Below, in pieces: positions 1-10,300 of a stretch of DNA of 64,000 bases; the first letter of the stretch is position 1; each line of letters begins with the position of its first letter. The stretch is taken from contig VZSR01003022.1 of assembly GCA_013398615.1 (NCBI GenBank), forward strand, positions 1,533,037 to 1,597,036. Reading direction: 5' to 3'. Source of the DNA: Brachypodius melanocephalos (Eukaryota > Chordata > Aves > Passeriformes > Pycnonotidae). Position numbers and translations under genes: made by a program. The notes under the pieces were generated by a model. The model did not search any database and had not been told where the DNA came from. It was given only the letters and a program-made list of their open reading frames with translations.

Positions 1-604
1 GGGACAGCAGGAACATGAGAAACACTGGCCAGGAGTCACAGCCAGCAGCTGGTGGCCCATTCAAGCAGCTGCAGCCTCTGTGGATGGCACTGGGTGTAGG
101 CAAAGCAAAGCCAGTGGGTGGTGAGCACTGTGCACTATAAACCAGGTCAACAAGCAGGTTAAATTCAATCAAGTAGTTTAATAATTCTTCAGGTCAAAGG
201 TCTTATCTTACCAGGTAACAATTTACAGGACACCTAGTTAAGAGTGAAGAGTGGCTGGCTTGGTAAAAGGAGGAAGAAATACATTATGTCCCATCTCAAT
301 AGTTTAATGTTAGCCTCTTTCAACGCAACATATTTTTTGGTAAAGACATATTCACTATATTTAACATGATCTCTCTTTAACAGGAAGTTCAGCTGAGCAC
401 ACTGTCCCCAGAAAGTACACTGCGACTGTAAAGCAACAGAATTTCATAGCAGTAAATCTATTGCACTTTGTGAAGAATAAAATTCTCCTTTGCCTTTCCA
501 GCTCCAGAAGGCAAAGCATCTCGTTGGTTAAGCAAGTTCTTCTCCCTCCAGGCAAAGTCTCTTAATGTTCAGACAGACAACGCCTAACTTTTGTTTGTTT
601 GCTT

Positions 605-610
605 TTTATT
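605..610 (-). terminator. MAP2K4: Candidate poly(A) signal AATAAA of MAP2K4
   Basis: This is the only canonical AATAAA on the gene strand downstream of the stop within the window, lying about 390 nt past it. A GU-rich stretch (GTTGTCTGTCTG, 581-570) begins about 24 nt further downstream, as expected for a cleavage site. Whether it is the main or a proximal site is not decidable from sequence. Confidence 0.55.
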
Positions 611-716
611 ATTACTTGAAACAACAATTGGAAGAGTTTGAGAGAAAAATCTTTCCAGTAGCTGCTGAGGAGTCTCCAAGTTTTGAGTCTAGAAATGAAT
701 TTTAGGTGCTATCCAA

Positions 717-723
717 TCACAGT
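717..723 (-). promoter_or_regulatory. miR-27 7-mer seed match
   Basis: The gene strand reads ACTGTGA, a 7-mer match to the miR-27 seed, about 275 nt past the stop and upstream of the AATAAA. A single 7-mer occurs often by chance. Confidence 0.3.
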
Positions 724-727
724 CAAC

Positions 728-735
728 AAATAAAT
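728..735 (-). promoter_or_regulatory. AU-rich element (AUUUAUUU) in the 3' UTR
   Basis: On the gene strand this reads ATTTATTT, a minimal AU-rich motif of the kind bound by mRNA-stability factors. It is one short copy only, so a role is inference. Confidence 0.3.
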
Positions 736-803
736 GTACTTATTTCCACATTTCATGAATATGTCCACAAAAGAGCAAGATGAGGTCTCTCTGTGACCAA
801 CAC

Positions 804-811
804 TAACACTG
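804..811 (-). promoter_or_regulatory. miR-141/200a 8-mer seed match
   Basis: The gene strand reads CAGTGTTA, an 8-mer for the AACACUG seed. A second copy (7-mer CAGTGTT) lies at 923-917 and a third at 27-21. MKK4 is, from memory, a reported miR-141 target. Confidence 0.5.
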
Positions 812-885
812 TGTGATCAGGTATTACAGGGATGCACTTTATATGTGACAACAGTATACAGACAGGATGGAAATAACACCAATAT

Positions 886-893
886 TATTGCAC
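886..893 (-). promoter_or_regulatory. miR-25/32/92 8-mer seed match
   Basis: The gene strand reads GTGCAATA, an 8-mer for the AUUGCAC seed family, about 104 nt into the 3' UTR. MKK4 is, from memory, a reported miR-25 target in mammals, which raises the likelihood that it is functional. Confidence 0.5.
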
Positions 894-985
894 ATGGTGT
901 CTGGGCGAGCATTAAAAACACTGCAATATGTGATGAAAATTCTTTACAGCTTGTTTTCTCTCAGCCCTTTTTCTAGAGTTTGATG

Positions 986-993
986 TAGCAGCA
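986..993 (-). promoter_or_regulatory. miR-15/16 8-mer seed match
   Basis: The gene strand reads TGCTGCTA, a full 8-mer match to the miR-15/16 seed, starting four bases after the stop codon. Sites this close to a stop are usually weakened by terminating ribosomes. Confidence 0.45.
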
Positions 994-996
994 GTA

Positions 997-1110
997 TCAA
1001 TCCACGTACATTGGAGAGCTGGGAGTTGCTGGCATTTGATCCAGGATTTTACAAACATAGCATGCAACATCCACTGTGCGTTCCTCATACATCAGGATGA
1101 AGGGATGTTT
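997..1110 (-). CDS. MAP2K4: MAP2K4 coding exon 11 (C-terminus and stop)
   Basis: This terminal coding exon has acceptor ATCTGCTTCCAG. It encodes residues 354-390, from KHPFILMYEERTVDVACYVC to SSPMYVD, and ends with TGA at 999-997. It completes the docking region for upstream kinases. Thr365 and Asp367 replace Ala and Glu of human as I recall it; the rest is the same, including the MYVD end. The open frame reaching back to 1260 is intron read-through. Confidence 0.97.
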   Translation of the reverse strand, partial: KHPFILMYEERTVDVACYVCKILDQMPATPSSPMYVD

Positions 1111-1873
1111 CTGGAAGCAGATAAAAAAACAATAGTTACTCTGGTCACACTTGTGCCTCTCAGATAAAAAGTGAGCAGGTGAATTTGTCTGCTGCAAAGA
1201 ATAGGCTTTGTGGTGGCTGTAGGACACCAGGACACAGCCTGGTCCATGGCTTTTCCACACTGGGAATCCATGTCTAACGTGGGGGGTTATTGAGGCAGGA
1301 CAGGAGTCCAGAGTGTCAGGAGCTGACAGGCAGGAGGGAGTGAAGGTGCAGGATCAGCAGCTCCTCTGCAGCACTGCCTTTTACTGAAATACTTTCAGGA
1401 GAGGTTTCAACATCAGAACTGTCACAGTGGGGAGAGTGACAGGAGTGACAGGGAGTGGCTTGCAGAGGTCAAACCCAAGCTCTGCTCTCCTGAGCCCTGA
1501 CCCTCTGCTCTGGCCAGCAGGCAGCACTGGCCAGACCCAGATCAGAGCAGCTGGGACATAACATCAGGGAGGTTCTGGGCCAGGACATCAGGCAAACCCC
1601 TTTCAGATGAGGTGATGTGAAACCCCAGGGCTGATTGTGGAACCACAGACTCTAAGAGGTGCCTCCCAGATGCCCAGAGCTCCCTGAAGGTGCACAGTTG
1701 CCACATTTGACCGATCCAAGCCAAAAGCACTGCTGCCCTCTCTCCTTTAGCACCCCCACCACAGACAGGCCCAACTCCTGGGCTCTGTTCCTTCAGATCT
1801 CACTTCTGCCTGAGCCCAGCCCCGTGTGAGCTGTGTGTTGGAAGCATTGAAAGATGCAGCACTGAGAACTCAC
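1111..1873 (-). other. MAP2K4: MAP2K4 intron 10
   Basis: This 763-bp GT-AG intron precedes the last coding exon. No repeat or RNA gene was seen. Confidence 0.85.
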
Positions 1874-1919
1874 CAGAAGCTCTTTGTACTTTGGCCTTTT
1901 GGACTCGTCCTTTGTAAGG
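1874..1919 (-). CDS. MAP2K4: MAP2K4 coding exon 10 (short C-lobe exon)
   Basis: This is a 46-nt exon, too short to show as its own open frame, recovered by looking for the expected LTKDESKRPKYKELL segment. The acceptor is CTTTAG and the donor GTGAGT. The first base completes Cys338, and residues 339-353 follow, including the conserved Arg of helix I (KRP). Its length keeps the frame into exon 11. It starts the C-terminal DVD-type docking region used by upstream MAP3Ks. Confidence 0.95.
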
Positions 1920-2389
1920 CTAAAGAAAGCATAAAGATAATTAGGACAATGTGGGAAAATGTTACAGAAATCAAATATGAACTTTTACAGGACATGGTGC
2001 TGTCACAGTGGGATTCACCTCCTCTGGTTTTCTGGAAAAGCCATCCTTGCACTGTGAGTGACCACAGGAGTAACTTTCCTCCCTCCCTTGCAGCCATCCC
2101 AGCTGACACAAACTTCCTGCCATGGAAACCTCCCTCCTTACCATGTCTCCTCTCTTTAGCACAGCCTCTCAGAGGTTTTCTCCTAATTCCTTTCCTGAAG
2201 AGCAGTTTCCAAGGTCTGCCCTTCAGTCCCAACCCACACAAATCCCCCATCACCTCCAAACCACTAAAATGTGAGAGGTCCTCATGCTTATTCTGGTGCA
2301 GGAATGTAAAAAGAAGGCAGGAAGTGCTGGACAAATAACCCTTGCCAAATAGCAGCCAAGCCCAAGTGCTTTCAGCAGCACATACTCAC
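1920..2389 (-). other. MAP2K4: MAP2K4 intron 9
   Basis: This 470-bp GT-AG intron separates exons 9 and 10. Two opposing open frames of 154-170 codons cover it but have no family resemblance and run through exon 10 out of context. Confidence 0.85.
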
Positions 2390-2538
2390 CACAAGTTGAC
2401 GAAGTTGATGAAACTTGGGGAAAACTCCCTTTCCTCTGAGTTACTCAGCTGTGGTGGGTCTCCTTTCACTACTTGTGTCAACTGGTCAAACACACTGTTC
2501 CACTTGGGGTAGGGGAATCGCCCCGTGGCCAGCTCGTA
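2390..2538 (-). CDS. MAP2K4: MAP2K4 coding exon 9 (C-lobe)
   Basis: This 149-nt exon has acceptor TCCCTGCAG and donor GTGAGT. It encodes residues 289-337, YELATGRFPYPKWNSVFDQL onward to FINFVNL, plus two bases of Cys338. It forms helices G and H of the C-lobe. It also contains KGDPPQL, typical of MKK4. The phase-2 exit matches the single C that begins exon 10. Confidence 0.96.
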
Positions 2539-3474
2539 CTGCAGGGAGACAGCAACACAACCAGGCAGGTTTACATCAGGGAAGTTCAGTCAGGGGAGAA
2601 AAAAACAAGAGCCTTGAACAGCCCCAGAAGGAATGCTGAGATGAGATTCTTCATCCTATTCCCTGTATGATTCTAAGCAGAGGGAAGGTTTTACCCAGCA
2701 GTAAGTTCTGCTGCCTGTGTGAGGGGCATGGCCAGATTTACCCTGACCAGGCCTGTGGAGGTCTGCTCCTCCACTGACTATAAAACAAACCAGTGTAGGA
2801 GAATAAAATCCTCCAGTCCCTTCCCAAGCATCCTAACAACCACTAGAGAAAATGGATAACGAGAAAAACACAATCCCATGATATCTCAAGCTGGAGAAGA
2901 CCCATAAGGATCCCTGAATCCAACTCTTTGCTCCTCACAGGACAATGAAAATGAGTTTTTTTAAACATCAGTACTGAAAACAGAAGCTATTGGTTCATAC
3001 TTAATTGCATCTGTTTTCTCTTCTGCTTCACAACTTCGAGAAAGTAAGAGCTTCTCACTGTGTGCAGCTAGCAGTGCTGTGTGGTTAAGCCAGTGAGGAA
3101 TCAGAATCCCAGAATCCAGGATTAACCAAAGTCTCTGTGCAGCCAAAGCACAGCAGCTGCCAGGGCTGTCAGAGGCTTATTCACACAGGCTGGGTGCTCT
3201 GCTCTGCACCACCACACTCAGCACCCTCATCTCAGGTTCTGAACACAAAATTCATTTAAAATCCATTTACAATCCCCTGCTCACACCTTGCTCTCTGCAA
3301 AACACAGCTGCAGACACTCAGGAGAATCACCCACGTGGAAAGCATCCAGGTTATTCCTGAGCCAGGAAGGGCCTGGAACTTCAACCACAACACAAGAAGG
3401 AGCTGGGCTGTGCTGCCCATGTGTGACACCTCCACAGTGCCCAGAGCAGGCAGGCTGCAGAGCCCCTCACTTAC
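2539..3474 (-). other. MAP2K4: MAP2K4 intron 8
   Basis: This 936-bp GT-AG intron carries a short CR1 3'-end fragment at about 2870-2955. Nothing else was recognised. Confidence 0.85.
2870..2955 (-). mobile_element. CR1 LINE 3'-end fragment
   Basis: The plus strand reads like the reverse complement of a CR1 tail (ctggagaagacccataagga, then tccaactctttgctcctcacag), the familiar avian pattern of a short, 5'-truncated copy. It is diverged from consensus, so it is probably old. Confidence 0.6.
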
Positions 3475-3552
3475 CAATGTGATCCCCAAGCTCCAGACGT
3501 CTGAGCGCACGTCGTAGCCTTGCCGGGATGCACTGGGGTCTATCCTTTCCGG
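3475..3552 (-). CDS. MAP2K4: MAP2K4 coding exon 8 (APE motif, helix F)
   Basis: This 78-nt phase-0 exon has acceptor CCGTTTCAG and donor GTAAGT. It encodes residues 263-288, PERIDPSASRQGYDVRSDVW then SLGITL. It completes the A-P-E motif (Ala262 comes from exon 7) and carries the invariant Asp of helix F (DVWSLG). It is identical to human as I recall it. Confidence 0.97.
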
Positions 3553-6500
3553 CTGAAACGGCAAAAAGGACCAGTCAAACTCTGTTTGCAGAAGCATCTG
3601 CAAACCTAGAAAAAACCCTGAGCCTGGCACAGCTCCAGAGGCAAACCTGTGGCCAGGGCAGCCATCCAACCCCAGCAGAGTAAGAGCTCAAGGAATCATT
3701 TAAAACACTGATTTTTATGGAGGTATAGTGTAAAAGGTGATCAGAAATGGCAACTTATCACAGTCCAGTGATTCTGAGCTTTTTTCCTTTTGCACAAACA
3801 CCCTGTACAATTGTGACTGTCTTATTTATTTAGTTTTGTTCAACTGTGGCATCTCTTTAACACAAAGTCTCACTTTCTCTGTTTTCACAACCATGTTGTG
3901 CCCAAGGGATCATAAGAACTGGAATCAACATCTCATCCACCACCCTGGGGAGTGAGGCTTAGCAGCATCTACCAGAACTCTTCTCCCCAACCAGCTACTA
4001 AGAAATTATTAAATACAATGCGCTTTAAGAAAAGCTCATCTGAACAAGGTTTTAGTCATCCCTTGAAGGAAACTATGATGTTACAAGGTTTTAAGACATC
4101 CAAAATGTCTTTCATAGAAAGCAATATTGAGCCAGACATGGGTGATTCACACCTAAGAGCAAGTTATCCAGACAGCTGAGCCAGCAAAAACATCTTCATG
4201 CCTTGCATGTCATCTTTATGACAAACCTCAGTCTGCCTTCTTTAGTTAAAAATATAATAATTAACATGTCAAAAGAAACAGGCTCTCATTCAGTTTTGAC
4301 TACAATGATAATAAAGATACCTGGATAGCAATAAATTCTAAATTATGGGGTACAGGAAATACTCTGAAAGCCCTGGTTGCTTTGTAAGCTACATTTTAAT
4401 ACAATTTCAAGGCAGATGCAGCTGAAAAGTGCAGCCACAGGTGGCCCGGCCCTGAACTCTACTGGGGACACACCATGATAGCTGGAAGCTGCCACCAGGG
4501 ATGGAGCAGCTCAGAACACATCAAATTATGGGGCTGCTGGCCTGGCCAGTGCTGTGATCCCCACACCACAGATGCACAGGGATGTGCCACAGCAGAGCAG
4601 ATGAAGGAGGGGACTGCATGGGGAGCAGCTGCTCTGGGCAGGGCCAAACTGCTCAAAGGGACTGGTGGCATGGGTGGTGAGACAGAGCACCCATGAGGGG
4701 CACCCTCCTCCTGTGACCCAACAGAGCAATGGGGATTTGGCCCCAGACCATGGTGGCACAGTTAAAGGGAAAGCAGGATGGACCTAAATAAATCCCATCT
4801 AAATACAGAGCAGGAAGAATGCTGAGAACTTTCCATGTAGATCACATGGGAGCAATTAACACCAAGGAAGGAAGAGTCACCATGTCACACTCTGGGGACC
4901 TGAAGCGAGGGCTGCAGACAAAGCCTGGCTCAGGCCAGGTGTCCTTCTGATGCCAAGTGCAAGCAGGAAAGGAAATGGCTGAAGTGGAGAGCCATCTCTG
5001 GCTGTGCTGATGGGATGATGGGACAGGGTATGGATGCATCAGAGAAGGGTACAGGCTGTCATGGGGCTCCTCCAGTTCAGTGTCCACCTGAGCACCAGCA
5101 TCCTGAATGAAAAATGAGCAGTGGCACCACAGATCTCCCTCTCCTCCAAACCCCAGCTATACAAACACAGTCACACACAGCCTGAACCACTTGAGCACAA
5201 GACATCTAGCTGGCTCTGACAGCAGTGCCAGCAGCCACTGTCCACCTTCACCAGGGAGAAGTGAGAAGCCACAGTTTGCAGCCTGAGGCTTCAAGCCAAC
5301 TTGGGAAAAGGACACGAGTGACCAAGGATGGAGGTGACTCCTGGAGGTCTTGAAGGAGCAGGGCAGGGCAGGACATCCACCCTCATGCTAGCTGGGTCTG
5401 CCCCTCCCTAAACCAAGCACTTCCTCTCTGACACAGGCACTGGGTTCACTGGGGCGTTCAGAAGGCAGAAAACAGAAATGTCACAAAGGCCACCAGCTCC
5501 AGCGTGGCACACAGAGCCCACTCCCAGCAGCATCCAGATAGCCAGAGGCAAGGCAGGGACCACAGGGAGCAGCACTGAGACAGGATGCAGGGCTGGCCAG
5601 GAGCACCCAGTGCTGGGTGAAGGCTGTGAAACCTCACCTGGAGCAAACCCCAGTGCTGGCACCAGCACAGGGCATGAGTGAGGAGGGCTCAGAACAGCCC
5701 AGGCTGCTCCAGGGGCCAGCAGCTGCCTGGGAACTCAGTCCTGCCTTTCTTTCCTTCAGAGAACACGAGGTACCAACATTTCCAGGCCTTTGCTCACTGT
5801 AACAATTGCAGGGGAACTGAAAGCCAAAAGCAAAACAAGCTCTCAGCACCGCAGCTCCAGGGCTGAGGCGCCGCTCGCTGTGACAGCTCCAACAATTTTG
5901 GTTCAAGCACACAGCACTTGCTTGGCAGCTGGACATGGCTCCTGCTGCCTCCTGAGAGCACTCAGCCAGACTGGCTGACATCCAGTGTCCTTGTTACCAA
6001 CAGCTACATGGGAACCAGGTTCCTCAGGGGGCAAGTGCCATGGGGTTGGTGGGCCTTGAAAACGAGACACTGTCATCAGGGAGAAGCATCCAGCAGCCCT
6101 AAGCCTCCCTGGATGAACAGAGCTAAAATTGTTGGCCTATTTTACACTAAAAAACCACTATTTGCCTTTTGAGATGAGTGTGTCAGCCTGACTTCTTCCC
6201 AGGTATTATCCAGTTTGATCACAGCATCCCTTCAGACATCAGCCTCTACTGGCTTGGAGAAATAGCTGGCAGATGTGGCTGCACACTGGGAACATCTCCC
6301 CATTTCCCAGGCTCCCTGGTACGTGGAAATGCTCATGTACTTGGAAAGGAGTCACTGAGGCTGCAGGGAAGAGGCCAATCATCCCCCACATCACTTGCCA
6401 GCTGCTGGCTGCCCCACAAACCCTGTGCCCTGCCAAGGCTCTGAAAAACACAAACTGAACTGCAACACTTTTGCTCACTTAAAAGTCCACCCAAGTCTGG

Positions 6501-7543
6501 AGCTGCACACATCACAGAGTGCACATGGACAGATAGACAGGAAAAAGGAAAACCAAACGGCTAGGGAAGCACTCACCCACCTACATCCCAGGGGAAAGGG
6601 AACACTGCAGCTATGTACAGACCTCCTATCTCAGGAACTGTCATGGCACAACTACACCAAGCAGAGCAGAGCTAATCACCTATCCATGGCTCAAAGAAAG
6701 ATCAGAGTCAGGGCAGACAGGTTTTGCCTTGGACACCACAGTCAGAGGAAAGCCATGGCCTGAGCCAGATGGGAACCATAATGTAAAAGAGAGCTATTTC
6801 CCTTTTGTCTGCTTGGTGGTAGATAAAAAAAGTTCCAAAACCAGCATTTTTCAGCATACAGTGCCATAAATATGTAACAAAAATTAAAGACAGGCACTAA
6901 AATTAAATTTATATGACCAGCAGCAAGCACACAGCTCCCTGCACAAGGCACCCTTGGCTCACATGAGAATAGAGATGCATTTTCAAAGCACCTTGAAGCA
7001 ATGAAGTGTTTAAAACACTCAGACAGCTTCCAAAACCACCACTACAGCTTTTCTCTCTGGGAGGGGGAGGGCAGCAAATAAGCAGGACAGACTCCCAGGA
7101 GCCACGACTCAGCCCCAGCAATTTCCACACAGCTGCTCTGCTACTGCCGCTCTCCAGAATCACATTCTCCTGGAATGAATTTCTGGCACACTTTGGAATT
7201 AAAGTGGTTTCACAAAAAATCACTGTAATTCTGCTCTGCAATAACTCCTGTGACATAATCTTACCAGAGCAAATGGATTTCTTGCAGAGCAAGACAAACC
7301 CACACTCTCGACAGCCCTGGGCAATGGAAGGCACAGAGCTCCTCTCCACTCCAGCACCACAGCCCTGGCAGCAGCAGAGAAACCCAGCAAAAAACCAGGA
7401 ATTTGGTCACTTTGCCACAGCCTGGATGACACTGCCAGAGCAGCACTTGATCCAGAGCTCAGTTTCATCCAGGAAAGGGGTGCTCATCCCACAGGGAACA
7501 GGGAGGATAAGATCCCACAGGGCCCAGGGCTCATCCCACTCAC
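3553..7543 (-). other. MAP2K4: MAP2K4 intron 7 (about 4.0 kb)
   Basis: This GT-AG intron is CA/TG-rich and of moderate GC content. No exon, CR1 fragment or RNA gene was recognised. Confidence 0.8.
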
Positions 7544-7671
7544 CGCCATGTACGGCCGGCACCCTGCATCCCGCGTTTTGGCAATGGAGTCCACGAGCTG
7601 TCCACTAATGCCAAAGTCACAGAGTTTAATATTTCCATTTCTGTCCAGAAGAATATTGGAAGGTTTGATGT
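7544..7671 (-). CDS. MAP2K4: MAP2K4 coding exon 7 (catalytic loop, DFG, activation loop)
   Basis: This 128-nt exon has acceptor TCTGCAG and donor GTGAGT. It completes Asp220 and runs to Ala262, from IKPSNILLDRNGNIKLCDFG to GCRPYMA. It holds Lys222 and Asn225 of the catalytic loop, the DFG magnesium motif (238-240) and the S-I-A-K-T activation segment with Ser248 and Thr252, equivalent to human Ser257 and Thr261 phosphorylated by MAP3Ks. Asn231 replaces the Ser I recall in human at this turn. A 200-codon plus-strand open frame runs across this exon but is only an antisense shadow. Confidence 0.97.
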
Positions 7672-8050
7672 CTGCAGGGGGAAAGAAATTTAAACCAGTA
7701 AGTCACGGTTGGAGGTTTCAATTTCAAGCAGAGCAGCTGCAGAGGATCGGGGCTGGCAGTGCCGCGCCGTCGCCGTCACCCTTGGCGCTGCATCCTGGAG
7801 ATGCCACGTGCCCAAAGGCACAAGCAGATGCTCAACCACCCTGAAATCACACTTGCATGGAAAAAGCACAGGCTAAAGGGGCAACAGAACAGATACGGGG
7901 ATACTTGTTCAAAAGCTGCACTCAGACTCGCGGTGGTACAGGTGCTGTGCTTACACTTTGAGTGAACCAAAGGCTGCTAATAATCCTTGCAATTATTTTA
8001 ACAGACAGAAAGAAAAGACATGAATTTTAAAAAAGACATGAAGAGCTCAC
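7672..8050 (-). other. MAP2K4: MAP2K4 intron 6
   Basis: This 379-bp GT-AG intron splits the catalytic Asp codon. It includes a small CpG cluster near 7760-7790; otherwise nothing was seen. Confidence 0.85.
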
Positions 8051-8102
8051 CTCTGTGAATGATTTTCAAGTTTTCTTTTAAGTGGTTTAGTGCTTTCACA
8101 GT
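8051..8102 (-). CDS. MAP2K4: MAP2K4 coding exon 6 (catalytic HRD)
   Basis: This is a 52-nt exon, found by matching the expected protein segment because it is too short to stand out as an open frame. The acceptor is TTTCCTAG and the donor GTGAGC. It encodes TVKALNHLKENLKIIHR (203-219) and the first base of Asp220, the catalytic base of HRD. The Asp codon is split G|AC across intron 6, so correct splicing here is essential for activity. Confidence 0.96.
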
Positions 8103-8852
8103 CTAGGAAAGAAAAACAGATGAAAAATAAGCAGATGTCGTAAGAGTCCTGTGATTATTAAATTTTTGGAATTCAAGAACAGTGGTAAAAAGCATTTAAT
8201 ACATCAAGATATCAATACTGAAATATGCCACATAATAAAGGCATTTTTCTCTGAACCTTTTCTGCAAACAGAAGGTGATATAAGAGAGGGTACGGGCTGA
8301 AGTGAACACACATCCCCTGTGACCTGCAAAGATCCCCCTCTGGGAATGAGCAGCAATGGGTGGAGCCAGAACAATCTCTGATGTTAGTTATCCTGAGCGA
8401 TAACTTATTTCAAGCCCTATGCTGTATTTTTTTCAGCAGGTCACAGCTGTTTCAATCACCTGACTTTTCATTAGGCCAGAACTTCCAGGTTTTATCAAGA
8501 AAACATCAGCCAGGTTCTCCAGAGCTTTTGGGAGCCTTTGCACAAGACTGTCAGAAGCTTCTGTGGTCTGGGCTGGTTCCTGTGCTGCTGGTGCTCGCAT
8601 TCAGGCAGACAGAGCAGGAAGTTAGTCCTGGGGTCAGTCCATGAACTGATTACTGATCCCAGGACCTCCTTTTATATCGTGCAACACAATGCAGAAAAGT
8701 CATGAACACCCCGAAGAACCATTCCCAATGTGGTGCAAACAGCAGCAGCAATTCTGCTCCACAACCAACCAGCTTTTCACATGGAGTGGGATCTGAACAA
8801 GGATCTGAACTTTTCAATTATCTTCAACAAAAAGGTCTAACAAAATACTCAC
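8103..8852 (-). other. MAP2K4: MAP2K4 intron 5
   Basis: This 750-bp GT-AG intron is unremarkable, with no repeat or RNA gene seen. Confidence 0.85.
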
Positions 8853-8972
8853 AGCTAAAGTGATTTTGCCTAAGATTTCTTCTGGAATAACATCATCTAA
8901 TACACTATATACATATTTGTAAAACTTATCAAACGAGGTAGACATGAGCTCCATACAGATCCAACAGTCACC
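8853..8972 (-). CDS. MAP2K4: MAP2K4 coding exon 5 (hinge and helix D/E)
   Basis: This 120-nt phase-0 exon has acceptor TCTTTCCAG and donor GTGAGT. It encodes residues 163-202, from GDCWICMELMSTSFDKFYK to EILGKITLA. CMELM (168-172) is the hinge lining the ATP adenine pocket. The adjoining helices lead to the catalytic loop in the next exon. All residues agree with remembered human MKK4. Confidence 0.97.
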
Positions 8973-9689
8973 CTGGAAAGAGAAAAGAACATGTGTTACT
9001 CTTGAGACAAAAATAAGAAATGCAGATCCAGAGAGCATACAGAGATCTGTTGAATCCTATGAAATACATTAACAGCAGTATGGATAGAAAGGATGGAATT
9101 CAGCTTGATTAGTCTTAGCAATGAAAGACTTGTTCCCATTCACAGCAGAGGCATTTACCTGCCCAGCTCACACAAGTAAGGCTAACTCTTCCTGGGGCTT
9201 GGAGAGCCACACCTGTTGGCAGATTGGTGAATTTTAACAGGAAGAAAAAGGAGGACTTGCTGGGCAATGGGGACTCAGCTGTCTTCCTGACCAAACACCA
9301 AGAAGTGCTGATGCACATGCACAAGTCCTACTCCATTGTGAACTGTTGAGAACAAAACCACCCTAAGAGAAGTTTCACTTCAAATTCTGCCTCTTAGGTC
9401 AGGTTGATTTCTGATCATAAAATGACAAAAGAGGCACTTTAATTCTCTCTTCTTGTTAGAGCTATTCTTCCAAAGAATGTATTTTAGTCTTTATTGGGTA
9501 TTAGATTATCAGATGCTAATGCACATCTTGTAGACACTCCAAAAAATGTCCAGGAACGCCCTGTGCATTTAATCCAATATATCCCTGTGCAGGATAGACA
9601 CAAAAGCTGCTTCACAAACAATGGAGCACAAGCAATTCAGCTTCTCAATGCAGAGAATTCCCATTGACAAGGGAGCAGGTGTCACAAAG

Positions 9690-9840
9690 ATGTCACTCAG
9701 GAAAGGACCTGTGGGTCCAGGTGGACATTAAGCTGAACATGAGCCAACAATGCATCTTTGCTGGGCTGAAGGATCACAGCATGAGGCAAAGCATCACCAG
9801 CAGGTGGAGGGAGGTGATCCACTCCATGATGCAAATGCTG
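9690..9840 (+). mobile_element. CR1 LINE fragment
   Basis: Segments such as gacctgtgggtccaggtgga, aagctgaacatgagccaaca and gcaggtggagggaggtgatc match the remembered CR1 body sequence upstream of the 3' end. The middle is diverged and neither CR1 end is present. Confidence 0.6.
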
Positions 9841-10260
9841 AAGGTTTATCACATCTGCTCACTGCAGGGGCAGCCAGGTCTTTAGGCAAGTTGCAGCTAC
9901 ACCAGTGAGAGAGACTGACAGATGTCACCACCACCACCGCTATAATTTACAAGGCACACATGACACTTTTCCTACAGACCAGGGATTGACAATGGGGACA
10001 GATGTGTTGAGGGATGGCAGCACAGTCAAGGATTTCCATAAAAACAGTGTGAGATGCATCAACAGCAAAAAGATCAAACAACTGAGCAAGGCTATGTCAG
10101 CAATTCACACCAGCCCAGCACTGTGCTACCAACACATCCATCCCAGCTCTTCTCTCCTGCCAGCAGGAGTTCCCCATGGGCTGATTTACCCAGCTTCCTG
10201 GGCACGTTCTGCAACTTGCAATGAATTTTTCATTGAATAATCTTATCAAGTATTGAACTT

Positions 10261-10300
10261 GTTGGTTTAAACTTGGCTGTGTTGGTTTAAACTTGCACTG
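10261..10300 (+). repeat. 20-bp tandem duplication
   Basis: Two adjacent 20-bp units share their first 15 bases exactly (gttggtttaaacttg) and differ in the last five. This is a small local duplication in intron 4 with no obvious function. Confidence 0.75.

Larger units (their letters stand above)
1..996 (-). other. MAP2K4: MAP2K4 3' UTR and possible 3' flank
   Basis: This is the sequence downstream of the TGA on the gene strand. Read on the minus strand it has an AUUUAUUU element (735-728), several microRNA seed matches (717-993) and an AATAAA (610-605), with weaker ATTAAA forms at 308-303 and 182-177. If the AATAAA is used the 3' UTR is about 0.4 kb. My recollection is that mammalian MAP2K4 has a much longer 3' UTR, so transcripts may continue past position 1. 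No other gene is visible here. Confidence 0.7.

Noticed and set aside
3100..3120. 'cagaatcccagaatccagga' as another CR1 terminus
   Set aside because: The flanking sequence does not continue into CR1, so the similarity is probably fortuitous.
7006..7608. 200-codon plus-strand frame overlapping exon 7
   Set aside because: It is the antisense shadow of a conserved MAP2K4 exon plus intron, with no independent evidence.
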